Assembly: GCA_024364735.1 (NCBI GenBank) | Contig: JAGFNQ010004757.1 | Coordinates: forward strand, 250,421-314,420 | Origin: Boesenbergia rotunda | Taxonomy: Eukaryota; Streptophyta; Magnoliopsida; Zingiberales; Zingiberaceae | Reading direction: 5' to 3' | DNA length: 64,000 nucleotides | Part shown: positions 10,990 through 22,599 of the stretch, piece after piece | Numbering within the stretch: the stretch's first letter is position 1 | Layout of the letters: every line of letters starts with the position of its first letter | The notes under the pieces: generated by a model | Database searches by the model: none | Told to the model about the DNA's origin: nothing | Seen by the model: only the letters and a program-made list of their open reading frames with translations | Position numbers and translations under genes: made by a program

Positions 10990-12023
10990 ATGGAAGAAAA
11001 ATTCGGGGACGACATCTATACTCCACCGGCCTACGACCATGAGAATTTCGGATATTGGAAAGCGAGAATGGAGGCATGGTTCGGAATGGAGTGGGACCTT
11101 CGGATCGCGCTTGAAGAGCCCTTCGAGATTCCAAAGGATAATCACGGGAAGAGGCTTAGACCTAGGTATTGGAATCAAGAGCAACAAGAACAAGCAAGGG
11201 CAAATGAAAAGGTAATGGGTATATTGATCGACATTGTGCCTAACAAAATTTTGAGTTGTGTAGGGGCATACCAAAATGCATGTGAATTGTGGAGCAATTT
11301 GAAAGAATATCATGAAAGTCCTACACAAGGTCAAATGAGTCAAGAAGAAGAAGAAGAAAAGGAAGTATCTACATCTTCAAGTGAGGGAGAGTGTGAAAGA
11401 TCATCAAACTCCTCAAGAGAAGAAGAGGAGGTATCGATTTCAAGAATTGAGGGGGAGGAAAGACCCTCAACCGTACCAGATCAAGAGGAGGCATCCACAT
11501 CATCAAAGGTTGGAGAAGAAGTCAACCTAGCCTCCACCTCCACCAAAGCAAGTAAAAAGGGTCATGCTTTGGTTGCAACGAAAAGGGGCACTACAAGGAT
11601 AAGTGCCCAAAAGGTAAAATGGAGGTAAAATCTAAACCAAGTTCAATTCTTATTAAATCTAATATGAGGTGTAGGAATGGAGAATTCCAAGAGAAGAAGA
11701 GGAGGATTCGATGCTTCACGTGTGGTGAGCTAGGACACTACCACACTAAGTGTCCAAGGAAGAAAGAGCTCAAGAAAATGAGACACTTGAGGAGATGGGA
11801 GAAAAAAGAAAGAAAGAAGCAAAGATCACATCAAGGGGGAACCTCAAGGGTAAGGGAGGTAATTCCTAACCCTAGGTTAAAGTGTAATTCAATTTCAAGT
11901 TCCTCATTGCATTTCCAAAATAATGTTAATCATTCATGCATGCATGCTAAAATTAACGAAAATTGCTTACTTGTGCATAACCATGATTTTAGATATAATG
12001 ATAGGACTAAGGTAACAAGGTAG
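10990..12023 (+). pseudogene. gag: Sirevirus-like copia gag with two zinc knuckles, frameshifted
   Basis: Starts at ATG 10990, 60 bases after the PBS. The N-terminal part has the copia gag signature FGYWKARMEAWF, then EPFEIPKD and an alpha-helical block ending LWSNLKEYHES. A long Glu/Ser-rich acidic linker (about residues 115-190) follows. A one-base shift near 11555 moves the reading to another frame, where two canonical CX2CX4HX4C knuckles appear: CFGCNEKGHYKDKC (11565-11606) and CFTCGELGHYHTKC (11712-11753). The basic tail contains RRWEKKERKKQR. The sister gag at 38894-39994 (minus) keeps both knuckles in one frame, which supports this being a recent break. Confidence 0.85.
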
Positions 12024-12157
12024 ATCAACACCCTAGGAAAAGCATGCATAATGATAGATCCAAGACCATTAGACCTAAGGATCATTGCACTAATCCCAAA
12101 AAGGGAAGAAATGTGTCTAGAAAAATGGGTAGGTCTAGGAATGTTTAAAGTGGACCT

Positions 12158-12709
12158 ATGGACTCTAAGGTTAAAGGTCTAGAAAGGGAAAATCAAGCCT
12201 TGAGGGCAAGACTTGATAAATTAGAGAAAACCCTAGAGAGATTCACGGTTGGATCTAAGGGTTTGGATATGGTGTTGGGTGGCCTAAACCGTACCAATGA
12301 TAGATCGAGTCTAGGATATCGATCTAAGGTCTCCCATGCCAAGGGAAAGAAATATGCTGGGGAGGCATATAATCATGGCAAGGAGGGTAAGTCCAAGAAT
12401 GGAAAGAGGGTGCCATCAAAAGGTAGAAAGAGTGACTTAACCAAGGACAAGGTGTCTAAGGTTAAGAGTGTCAAGTTTGTAGGCCAAGAGTCACCGGTGG
12501 AACACCGATGTGGCTTAGTGTTTATTGAGTCACCTAGGGAGGTGGCTAGGGCTAAGAGCTCAAGGGGGAGCTCTAGAAGCCTTTGGAATATATGGTCAAT
12601 GGATCTTGGGAGGATTGCTCCTAGAGGTCTAGATGGATCATGGAGTGTGCCAAAAGAATTGGAGACAGACTTGAGTCTCAATTCTTGGGTTTTGACATGG
12701 TGTTTTTGA
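12158..12709 (+). pseudogene. Gag C-terminal coiled-coil segment
   Basis: An open frame with a short leucine-heptad coiled coil near its N-terminus (LERENQALRARLDKLEKTL), then a Lys/Gly/Ser-rich basic region. The same order (knuckles, then coiled coil, then a Lys-rich tail with a VEHRCGL-like motif) occurs in the reverse element at 38389-39053, so it is probably the C-terminal part of the same gag, now out of frame. Coiled coils after the knuckles are typical of Sirevirus gag. There is no evidence of enzymatic function. Confidence 0.65.
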
Positions 12710-13751
12710 GTTTCATACATGGAAATATGATATTGGGGTCATATTGCATGAAAATTGGTTTTTATTGTGTAATTACCATGTAAATCAATGCTAGTGATGC
12801 ATTGTGGGTTGGTATTGGCAGTAACATCAAGAGGAAACGAAAACTAGGACTTTAGGTCAAGAGTTTATCGAACTTTTTAGCTGTTTTGGGTTTTGTATCA
12901 AACTTAGGAATGGTGATAGATACATTTTGGAATGTATTTTTCCCAAGTAGGTATGAGTACCACAAATGTCTCCATGAAATTTGGGAATTTTTGGAGATTT
13001 ATGGAATTTCTGGCGCATTTCTGAATTTCATCAGAAAGACTGAAATTCTGATTTTCAGAGTATCAGTCGACTGCCATTTAGGGCAGTCGACTAGTAAAGG
13101 CTGAATTAAGTTTCAACAGCTGGGTATGTGTCCAAATGATGCAAAACAAGTGTATGGGGGGCTAGTACACATTGTTTATGGTCATTAGGGATTAAAAGAA
13201 CCAATGATTGAGATATTGTTGGGTTCTTTTTGATGTTAGGCAAAGGGGGAGAAGTTTGGGTTTAAGTTGGGAAACCAAACACACCTTTACTAGATACCCT
13301 AGGTTTAGGGGGAGTTGAGATTAAGGGGGAGTATGATTGCTCCATTCTTGGCGTAAGGGGAACCTTGGAGAGGTTCTTAAAAAGCCTTTGTAAGTCCAAT
13401 ATAGGGGGAGCTTTGGAAAAGCATTAAAAAGCCCGTTTTTGTTTGAAAACTCCTAGTTTGGAGGGCTAGGTGTGTAAAAGTCATAGCTTGAAGGGCTAGG
13501 TGTGAGAAAGCCCTAGCTTGGAGGGTTAGGTGTGGAAAAGTCCTAGCTTGGAAGTTAGGTGTGTGAAAATTCCTAACTTGGAGGGTTAGGTGTGAAAAAT
13601 CCTAACTTGGAGGGTTAGGTGTTGAAAATCCTAACTTGGAGAGGATCCATTTTTGCATTGCATATGCACTTGTTTAGCATGGTTTTTGCTATTGACTACT
13701 ATCTTGTTTCTCTAACTTAAACGTATTACCAAATATCAAATATGGGGAGAT
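12710..13751 (+). other. 3' non-coding region with polypurine tracts, hairpin and minisatellite
   Basis: No coding potential. It holds an imperfect inverted repeat of CAGTCGACTG (13072-13095), several GGGGGAG polypurine tracts (around 13244, 13317, 13333 and 13405), a ~32-bp tandem repeat with the core CTAGCTTGGAGGGTTAGGTGTG (about seven copies, 13449-13642), and the LTR-proximal tract ATGGGGAGAT at 13742-13751. Confidence 0.8.
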
Positions 13752-14763
13752 TGTTGAGGCAATCTGTGGTCCGGAGTGACCAAGTATTTTGATGTTTGGG
13801 CAAAGAGTTTAAGTTAGATTTACCCTTGTTATCTCATATGTGTGTGTTGAGTGTGCAGGATGTACACGTTACACATATGGACTTGACTGGACGGCCTCAG
13901 TACAGTGAAGGGTGGCATGGAGATAAGTTGGAGGCTTGTGTGCACCTGAGGGACCTTGGAGAGCAGGGACGATGACTTATGAGCACGGACTTCGAGGCGT
14001 ACGTGAAGGGTGGCATGGAGGCAAGCTGGAGGCTTGTGTGTGCATTTGAGGGACGAGGGCCGAAGATAAAGCGGGCACGAAGGCAACAGTCGAGGCTGCG
14101 GATGAGGAGTCAGTCGAGTTATGAGGGTACGAGTGTTATGTGATTGTACTCGGGAAAGTCCTAGGGTTTGAGTGCGGAGTGAAATGTACTCGTGAAGGGA
14201 AACCCTAGGTGTGTAAGTGGGGCAATCGACTGCCATTGGGGCAGTCGACTAATAAAACTCACAGAAAGGGATCTGGCCAGGGACCAGTCGACTACTTTGG
14301 GAGCAGTCGACTGGTAGGTGGCTGATGAGTTGGCTGAGAATTCGAACGTTGGGGTGCAACAGTCGAATTCCAGTGGCACCAGTCGACTGCCCTGGGAGCA
14401 GTCGACTGGTGGCGAGGGTTTCAGCCAGAGTCCTATTTAAAGCGGACTTCGTGGTGTCTGAGATTCTTAACGAAACAAGCTTGGTTAAGGCTTGTTAGTA
14501 GTCTCTTCAGTCCAGATCGTGTCAAGGTGCTGTGGCGAGGTTTCTCCAGCCACAAGGAGCGACGAGGGCTAGCCGGAGGTTATCCGGGGATTGATCCACC
14601 GACAGATTTTTGGATTAGTCACCCGTCCGGGGTGGATAACAAGTAAATCAGTTTGTTAGCATTGTTATCTCTTGATTAGTTTATTTTTATTTGTATTTCC
14701 GCTGCGTTAACAATCTTGTAGAGAAAACGACGAAGATTTGCTATTCACCCTTTCGATCTATCA
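13752..14763 (+). repeat. 3' LTR of the gag-only element
   Basis: Near-identical partner of 9908-10916, including hairpins at about 14283-14313 and 14379-14411 and the same CTATCA end. The 5' LTR has lost one of these hairpin arms near 10440. The right TSD is GTCGG at 14764-14768. Confidence 0.92.
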
Positions 14764-15009
14764 GTCGGGAGGCTGCACCACATCGGTCTTCCTCATTGGA
14801 ACGAGACCCCAAGAAGGGCAAGGCCCCTGCCCGTGGTTGCCATCTGGCCATGTGGGGGTGATCTCGGGAGGACCTACCGGAGGAGATTCCCACCGGGCGA
14901 GGAAGGCCCACACCCGTCGGATGGAGAACTACGCTATCGGGACAAGCCGTAGCTAGCATCATGGCCTTACAATCTCCTTTGGCCCAGAGAACTTGGAGGA
15001 CGTAGAAGC
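14764..15009 (+). pseudogene. Retand gag C-terminus / gag-protease linker
   Basis: Retand sequence resumes after the insertion. Fragments in two frames read KKGKAPA, VISGGPTGGDSHRARKAH and SFGPENLEDVEA, which match the Tat-lineage linker between the gag knuckle and the protease. It ends at the left TSD copy GAAGC (15005-15009) of the next insertion and continues at 16291. Confidence 0.75.
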
Positions 15010-16290
15010 TGTTGGATCGAGAAAAATGATAGGGGGGGTGAATATCGTTAAAACTTTTCGGATTAAAGAAAGAGCAAATATGCAGCGGAGATACACAAAT
15101 CACACAAAAACACAAGTAGATTTTTACTTGGTTCGGAGTCGCGGTCGGCTCCTACTCCAAGGCCCACAGTCCTTGACTGTTTACTTTGGGCAATACTATA
15201 ATCGTGCAAAAAGGATTTACAATTTTTAGTACAATAGTATTTCAGAAAATTGAAATGCTACACTTTTCGTTACCGACGCCCGATGTAGATCATATTTCGG
15301 TGGAGAGGGTCGTCATCGGCGCTGAGATCTCGAAGTCGGAGTTTGCCGGGGCGTAGCGCTTGAACGAAAAGCTTTGGAGCGTTGAGAAATTGTGTTGTTG
15401 AAGCCTTGGGGTCGAGCCCCTTTTATAGTGCTCAAATAGGCGCCTGATAGGTAGGGGGCGCCTGACACGTGCCCTCCGATCTGCGAATCCTTATTCGCAG
15501 GTTCGGTCAGTGCTTATCCTCCCCACTTGGGCGCCTGAGCTGTTGGGGGCGCCCGTGACCTCACGGGCGCTTGATCCGCCTTGGTTCAGTGGCTTCGCAG
15601 TTATGTTTTGGGTTTCGCCTTCACTCTCGGGCGCTTGTAACCTTACGGGCACCTGAGCCCATTCGGGCGCCTGTCTCTATTTGGGCGCCTAGACCCAGTG
15701 AAGCACCTTCACTTGCAGACAATCAGTCCTTCGACCCTGCAACTTCGGTTAGTCCCAAAAACATAATAAGCAATAATTACAGCCGTAGCTGTCTTGGTTC
15801 TAACTTTGGGTCTCCCAAATGGAACCCTAGGTCGAACCGACACCTACTGTTCCCTCGACGGGGAACGTGTCCTCACCTACTCCTCTAAGGAGAGTTTACC
15901 TTTCGCCAAGCGGCTCCTCCGGTTGGACTTTTGCCCGATTCACCTGACCAGGTCTTCGTGCCCAACTTCCAGTCAGGTCTTCAGTGCCCAACCCCTTGCC
16001 AGGACTTCATGCCCAGTCCTCGACGAGGACTTCTTTGCCCGACTTCCGGTCAGGTCTTCTTGCCCAGTCCTTGACCAGGACTTCTTTACCCGACTTCTGG
16101 TCAGGTCTTCTTGCCCAGTCCTTGACCAGGACTTCTTTGCCCAGCCCTTTGCCAGGACTTCTTGCCTAGTGTACCTAGGACTTCTTCCTGCACACTCAAT
16201 GAACAAGTTAGAACACAATAACATCTTAACTTCTAAACCCTTTGCCATTATCAAAACCCAGATTTGACTTAGGTGCTTCCTGCACTAACA
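15010..16290 (-). repeat. Solo LTR, related to the element at 18349-25599
   Basis: TGTTGGATCGAG start and CACTAACA end, 1281 bp, with the TSD GAAGC on both sides (15005-15009, 16291-16295). It shares the AGGGGGGGTGAATATCG box and the CCAGGACTTC / TTCCGGTCAGG tandem units (about 15950-16170) with the LTRs at 18349 and 24239. No internal sequence adjoins it, so it is a product of LTR-LTR recombination. The strand is inferred from the PBS side of its full-length relative. Confidence 0.9.
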
Positions 16291-17560
16291 GAAGCTCCCC
16301 ACGAATACACCCTGGTAATTCTTGCATAGATTGCAAATTATGAGGTTGAGCGTATCTTCGTGGATACAGGTAGTTCTATGATCATCCTGTACAAGGCCAC
16401 CCTAGATCAAATGCAGATTAACGAGGATGAACTGCATCTAGTTTCGACTCCGCTCTTCGTCTTCATCGGGTACCGAGTATAGCCGATAGGGTAAATTACC
16501 CTATTGCTGTCATTGGGTGGTGACATGCTGGAGAGGATGAGGAGGACTCCTTTCCTGGTCGCCGATGCTCCCTCATCGTACAACGCCATCTTGGGGCGCT
16601 TGACACTCAGCATATTCCAGGCGGTGGTCTCGGTCTACCACTAGAAGATCAAGTTTTCAATAGGCGAGCAGGTGACCGAGGTTAAGGGAGACTACCTAGC
16701 ATAGCGGCGATGCTACAGTGGGGAAGTCCAATCGGAGTCTCGCAAGAATCCGAAGTCTCATGAAGCTCTGTAAATTGATATCGCCGGCCCATGAGAGGAG
16801 GAAGGACCCAAAGAAGAATGGAGGGAGGTTGGGAGTGAGGAGGTCCAGATTCACCCTCAATAGACGGGGGGAGTTACGAGGATCGCCACCGACCTTGCAC
16901 CGGAGCTGAGAAGCCGTCTTATCGACTGCCTGCAGAGCCATCGAGATGTCTTCACCTGGGCTACCGAGGAAATCAAAGGAGTCCCCCCAGCTCTAGCCAT
17001 GCATCACTTGCATGTAATCCCTGGAGCTCAGCCGGTGAAATAGAGGCGAAGACATTTTGCACCCGAACAAGATAAGGCTATCAGAGAAGAAGTCAGCAAG
17101 CTGTTAAGAGTCAGGCACATAAGAGAAGTTCAACTCCCGGTCTAGTTAACTAATGTAGTCCTTGTCCCTAAGCCAGGGGTAAATGACGGGTTTGTATTGA
17201 TTTTCGAGATTTGAATAAAGTCTGCCCAAAGGATTGTTACCCCTTGCCTCGAATAGAAAGTAGATTCTACTATCGGTTGTGATTTCATTTCGATGTTGGA
17301 TGCTTATCAAGGCTACCATCAAGTTTCTCTCACTCCCGAAGACCAGGAGAAAGTCAGCTTTGTGATAGCAGATGACACATATTGATTTTCGAGATTTGAA
17401 TAAAGTCTGCCCTAAGGATTGTTACCCCTTGCCTCGAATAGAAATTAGATTCTACTATCGGTTGTGATTTCATTTCGATGTTGAATGCTTATCAAGGCTA
17501 CCATCAAGTTCCTCTCGCTCCCGAAGACCAGGAGAAAGTCAACTTTGTGATAGCAAAGAA
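16291..17560 (+). pseudogene. Retand protease to RT N-terminus, tandem unit 1
   Basis: Aspartic protease block with the active-site triad in VDTGSS (about 16358-16375), then FIGYRV, SYNAILGR and a linker, then the start of RT: DCLQSHRDVFTW, HHLHVIPGAQPV, REEVSKLLR, PKPGVNDG and a degenerate CPKDCYPLP region with the palm block LDAYQGYHQV. There are many in-frame stops. RT is cut at GATAGCA (17549-17555), where a junction leads into an LTR fragment. It is the leftmost copy of a three-copy tandem array. Confidence 0.85.
17195..17555 (+). repeat. 185-bp tandem duplication inside RT (unit 1)
   Basis: The segment starting TATTGATTTTCGAG at 17195 recurs at 17380. The join is CACATATTG, and the two parent sequences share TATTG at the breakpoint. 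The same duplication with the same 185-bp period is in unit 2 (25960 and 26145) but not in unit 3. Confidence 0.92.
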
Positions 17561-17810
17561 GACTTCCGGTCAGGTCTTCTTGCCCAGTCCTTGACCAGGA
17601 CTTCATTGCCCGACTTCCGGTCAGGTCTTCTTGCTCTGTCCTTGACCAGGACTTCTTTGCCCAGCCCTTTGCCAGGACTTCTTGCCTAGTGTACCTAGGA
17701 CTTCTTCCTGCACACTCAGTGAACAAGTTAGAACACAATAACATCTTAACTTCTGACCCCTTTGCCATTATCAAAACCCAGGTTTGACTTAGGTGCTGCC
17801 TGCACCAACA
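17561..17810 (-). repeat. 250-bp LTR fragment at a tandem-duplication junction
   Basis: Matches the last 250 bp of the solo LTR (16041-16290), beginning GACTTCCGGTCAGG and ending CACCAACA, and is followed by the same GAAGCTCCCC protease sequence. It has no TSD of its own: its left side is a chimeric join with truncated RT through a few filler bases (AAGAA). It marks the boundary between tandem units 1 and 2. Confidence 0.92.
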
Positions 17811-18348
17811 GAAGCTCCCCACGAATACACCCTGGTAATTCTTGCACGGATTGCAAATTATGAGGTTGAGCGTATCTTCGTGGATACAGGTAGTTCTATG
17901 AACATCCTATACAAGGCCACCCTAGATCAAATGTAGATTAACGAGGATGAACTGCATCCAATTTTGACTCCGCTCTTCGTCTTCATCGGATACCGAGTAT
18001 AGCCGATAGGGCAAATTACCCTATTGCTGTCGTTGGGTGGTGACACGCTAGAGAGGATGAGGAGGACTCGTCGATGCTCCCTCATCCTACAACGCCATCT
18101 TGGGGCGCCTGACACTCAGCTTATTCTAGGCGGTGGTCTCGGTCTACCACCAGAAGATCATGTTTTCGATAGGCGATCAGGTGACCGAGGTTAAGGGAGA
18201 CTAGCTAGCATAGCGGCGATGCTACAGTGGGGAAGTCCGATCGGAGTCTCGCAAGAATCTGAAGTCTCACGAAGCTCTGTAAATTGATATCGCCGACCCA
18301 TGAGAGGAGGAAGGACCCAAAGAAGAATGGAGGGAGGTCGGGAGTGAG
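17811..18348 (+). pseudogene. Retand protease, tandem unit 2 (left part)
   Basis: Second copy of the protease block, with VDTGSSMNIL intact at about 17878-17907 and FIGYRV further on, then the linker. It is interrupted at 18348 by a 7.25 kb non-autonomous element and continues at 25605. The left TSD copy GTGAG is 18344-18348. Confidence 0.88.
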
Positions 18349-19732
18349 TGTTGGATCGAGAGAATATGATAGAGGGGGGGGGTGAATATCGTAAAAAACT
18401 TTTCGGATTCGAGGTTAAGAGAATACACAGCGGAATTGAAAACACAGCACAAGAACTCAAGCGATTTTACTTGGTTCGGAGTCGCGGTCGGCTCTTACTC
18501 CAAGGCCCACGATCGTTGACCATTTACTGCGGACAATTCTATATGTGCGCAAATGTTTACTGAAAAAGATTACAGTTGTAGTACATAAACTAAAAATTAA
18601 ACTCTTCATTACCGACGCCTGGTGTGGATCGTGCTTCGGAGCAGAGGGTCGTCGTCGGCGCTTAAATCTCGAGATGGGAGGTTTTCGGAGCAGAGCGCTT
18701 GAGTGGAAGAGCGTGTTGGCGTTGGAAGAATTGTGTTTCGAAGCCTTGGGGGTCGAGCCCCTTTTATAGCAGTCCTGGGGGCACCCGGGATGCTGGGGGC
18801 GCCAGGGACGCTGGGGCGCCAGGGACGCTGGGGGCGCCAGGGACGCTGGGGGCGCCCTCCACGTGTCTCCCGATCCGCAAACCCTCATCCGCAACTCAGT
18901 CAGCCCTTATCCCTCCAGGATCGGGCTCGGGGTTTGACGGGGGCGCCCGGGAAGCAGGGGCTGCCCGGGTTGACTTGGTCTACTGGCTTCTCGCTAACTT
19001 GAACTCTAACTACTTCGTTGGCTTGAACCCAGGGCGCTCGGGAGCACGGGGGCGCCCGGGAGCTTGGCGGCGCCCGGCCCAGTGAGCTTCCGAAGCGTTT
19101 TCTTGCTCAACTCTTGTTTGGCTTTGCCTTGGGGGCGCCCGGGACCTCCGGGGCACACTGCCCAGCTGCTGCCCATTTACTTTGGAGCGTTCTGAGCTGC
19201 AAAAGCTCGTTCCTTCGATCCTGCATCCAGGGTTAGTACCAAACATGATAAAGCAAGTATGATAGTGAATTTTACAGCCGTAGCTGTCTTGGTTCTGACT
19301 TTGGGTCTTTAAAATAGAACTCTAGGTCGAACCGATGCCTACTGTTCCCTCGACGGGGAACACGTCCTCACCTACTCCTCTCAAGAGAATTTACCTGTTG
19401 CCAATCGGCTCCTCCGGTTGGACTTTTGCCCGGCAGTCCTTCGCCAGGTGCCTAGCAGCCCTTCGCCAGGTCTTTGTTTCCTGACAGTCCTTCGCCAGGT
19501 GCCTAGCAGCCCTTCGCTAAGACTTTGTTTCCTGGCAGTCCTTCGCCAGGTACCTAGCAACCCTTCGCTAGGACTTTGTTTCCTGGCAGTCCTTCGCCAG
19601 GTGCCTAGCAGCCCTTCGCTAGGACTTCTTTCTGCACACTTGAGTAACTTCGTTAGATCACAAATAGTACTTAACTTTGAATCCTTTGCCAATATCAAAA
19701 CAAGGTTCGATATGGTGCTTCTTGCACCAACA
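18349..19732 (-). repeat. 3' LTR (left) of the gag-only element
   Basis: TGTTGGATCGAG to GCACCAACA, 1384 bp. Contains a GC-rich repeat (CTGGGGGCGCCAGGGACG units, 18775-18860) and ~50-bp repeats around CCTTCGCCAGGTGCCTAGCAG (19434-19630). The adjoining tract CTCCCCCTTTTT (19735-19746) is the reverse complement of the polypurine tract. Confidence 0.93.
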
Positions 19733-22599
19733 ACTCCCCCTTTTTGATTTATGGCAACACAATTCAAAGTTAAGTAAAAATTATAACAGATTAAGCAATA
19801 AGGTTAAGACCAATTAAATATAGCAATTCTGAACAGTATAAAGTCTAAAACCAATGTAATTTTGAAAAAAAAAATTTCTCATACTCCCCCTGTGTTATAA
19901 AATAATAATTAACTTAACTCTTAACTTTGACCTTTCCTCCCCCTTTGACATATATCAAAAAAACATTTATGGGTGAACAACATATTTAACTGGGATTTTT
20001 GAGTTTTTCTAAGTGCTTCATGTTTTTGACAAAGTATTTTTCAAAAATAGAGTAAAAGCATTTTCACTATCAAAACTTTTTACACTTAGATAATTTTCCA
20101 TTAAGAAAAGTTTTGCAGGCCTAAATTTTGAAACAAACTTTTACTTACAAGGCCTAAAAAAAATTTTACTTAGGCAAAATTTCCATTCTTGAAGTTAAAT
20201 TTACAAAAAAAAGTTCAACTTTGGGAAAAATTTTGTTTACTAAAGAAAATTTTGCACATTTAGACGAATTTGCTTGGAAACACTTTGTGCATTTTGAAAA
20301 ACATAATTCTTAAGAAATTTCTAGACAAGTTTTTTCCCAAAAAAACTTTACTTAGAAATATTTGCCAAAATTTTCAAAAAGTTTTGCTCAGACAAATCTT
20401 GTTTACTAAGGAAAATTTCACTTAAAAAAAAATTGAAATACTTAGATACTTAGAAACTTTTGCTTTACTTTTGAAAAAAATTTCCTTTTTCTCTTTCTTT
20501 CTCACCCCCTTAATGTGAAACTCTTCTCCTTATATTTTAGACCATTTTTAAGATAAACTTTCATTAAAAAGGGGAAAAGTTTAAGGAAGAATTTAATTTC
20601 ACTTTTTTAACTCTCCCCCTTGGCTATATATCAATAAAGAACTTTTGAATAATATATTTTGAAAGAAATTTTAAAATTTGTGTATCAGAGCTTAAGAGTC
20701 TTGAAAATATAAAAATACTTAGCATAATTCTTGAAAGCATAGCAAAAAGCTTTAAATTGCAAAACTCCACTTTGAAAATTGTATTTGTAGGCAAGTCTTT
20801 TTAGAAAATTCTCGCACTTAGAACACTATTGCCTTGAAAAATATTAGTACTTTTGAAAACATTATATAGAAGTATTTATGAAAGATATTATGCATTTTTG
20901 AAGATATAAGTACTTTTGAAGATTATGTATTTTTGAAAAATATAAGTACTTTTTGAAAAAATATTATGCATTTTGAAACCATAATATTTTACTTGACTAG
21001 GTTTCTTTTCCAGTCTGACACAATCCTAGGAACCCTTGTTACCTACAAGGACATTTTCCTAAGTGTCCTGGAAATTTTCAAAACTCAAGCAAATATTATT
21101 TCAAAAGGTATTTCAAAAATAATTTTATAAGCCAAAAAAAACATTTTAAAATAATAATATTTTGTAAGACAAATTACTTATGTTTTCGACATAATTTTGA
21201 AAATATAGTGTATGGAAACATATTATTTAGAAATGTTTAATAACTCTTTTAATTTGACCTCCCCCTAAACTTGACACAGTCCTTGAAAGCTTGTTGACAA
21301 AAGTATTCTTCCTCTGAGTTCTTAGGGTTCAGTTCAGATCAAAAGAATTATTTAATAATTTCAAAGATAATTGCCAAAGAAAATACTTGTTAGAAATAAT
21401 TTCTTTTGGTTTAGACTCTCCCTAAATTTGACACATCTTAGGAGTCCTTGTAGATCATTAAGTAGACCTCCTTTGTGTTTTTAGGGTTTATCAAAATAAA
21501 AAAATTTTGAACAACCTTTTGAGTATGATAACTTTCAAGGAGATAAATTTTTGAAAACATAACTTGAAATGATAGCACATTTTTCGAAAAATATTTTGAA
21601 ATGATGATAATTTTTCAAACAGATAGTAGTATAGTAAGGTTTTTGAATCAATTTTTGAAAATCTCATTTTGAGATGATAATAAGTTTTTGAGCATAAGGT
21701 TTTTGAAAAATTTAAATTTTTCGGAAAAACAAAAAAACAAAAAAAAACCCCTTTGTATCCGACACGTCTGACTTTATCTAAGTGCCTTAAGAGATTTTAG
21801 TGTTGACTAGGATTGACTGTTTTGACCATGTTTGACTCAGTTAACTATGTTTGACCAATCAATAACTAAATCAAACAAGTCCTAGATATTTAAAACGGGT
21901 CTATTGAGATATTTAACATGAAATTCAATATATTAAAAAACTGTTGGAGTTGAAAAAGTATGGTACAGTAAACTGAATTAATTTGAAAACTAGAGATAAT
22001 TTTGAATAACTTTTGAAAGCACTTTGAGTTTTATTTAGAAGGATAGTGACATATACTCTTAGGTCCTAGATATCTCACCCAGTTCTATGTGATCAAACAA
22101 GTTAACCTTATGGGTTTTGTGAGATGCTTTATTTTTATCTTCAAATTAGTGTTAAATCTAAGATTTACTTAAAATTTGTGTTAGATTCAAATCTGACAAT
22201 AGTAAAGTGAATTTGATTTTCTATAATTGGCTTCCAGGTCTTGGCGAGACACTAGGCCTTCTTTGGCCGTGGCCTTATTGGATCATTAACCCTTTTCTTG
22301 ATAAAGCCTTTTATAGAAAATTCATCTTCAAGTCACTCCTTGAAAGATTTTGGTCTAACTAGTTTGGGTCTTGGATTGGTAGCTTCGACTAGTTCTACCA
22401 GACTAAACAGACCAAGTAGTGTATACTTGACCTTATTAGAAGGGCTTCCCTAACGTACTATCATCTCACCTCTTCCCAATACTAGGTTTTCAAGTTTTAA
22501 GTAACTCTTTAGTCCTTAAACTAGTCAATCCTAATTCTATGCAAAAAAAAAAACAAAAATAAAAATAAAAAGAAACACACAATTAAAGCAAACAATTAT
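19733..22599 (-). other. AT-rich non-coding interior with multiple polypurine tracts
   Basis: No ORF of note in 2.9 kb that is mostly A/T with runs of AAAATTTT-like words. On the minus strand GGGGGAG tracts recur (about 19735-19741, 19884-19890, 19937-19943, 20613-20619, 21259-21265), some preceded by TGTCAAA. Repeated polypurine tracts before the 3' LTR are a described hallmark of Sireviruses. Position-wise this is where pol would be in an autonomous copy. Confidence 0.75.

Larger units (their letters stand above)
9908..14763 (+). mobile_element. Gag-only non-autonomous LTR retrotransposon, plus strand
   Basis: Two LTRs of 1009 and 1012 bp in the same orientation, a PBS, a gag region, coiled-coil ORF, repeats and a polypurine tract, with no protease, integrase or RT anywhere in the 2.8 kb interior. 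A perfect 5-bp TSD, GTCGG (9903-9907 and 14764-14768), flanks it, and removing it restores Retand sequence. Gag type, zinc knuckles and several GGGGGAG tracts point to a Sirevirus-like copia parent. Total length 4856 bp. Confidence 0.9.

Noticed and set aside
15973..16254. Repeat-rich frames with RTGQEDLT or LLAQSLTRTS units
   Set aside because: Products of the CCAGGACTTC/TTCCGGTCAGG tandem units in the solo LTR; both strands are open for the same reason.
17561..17810. Independent truncated LTR insertions at 17561 and 26326
   Set aside because: Identical breakpoints, same filler bases and absence of TSDs show they came from tandem duplication.
18699..19085. Collagen-like GAPGTLGAPG frames
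   Set aside because: Translation of the GC-rich CTGGGGGCGCC tandem repeat in an LTR. The repeat number differs between the paired LTRs and no start or conservation is seen.
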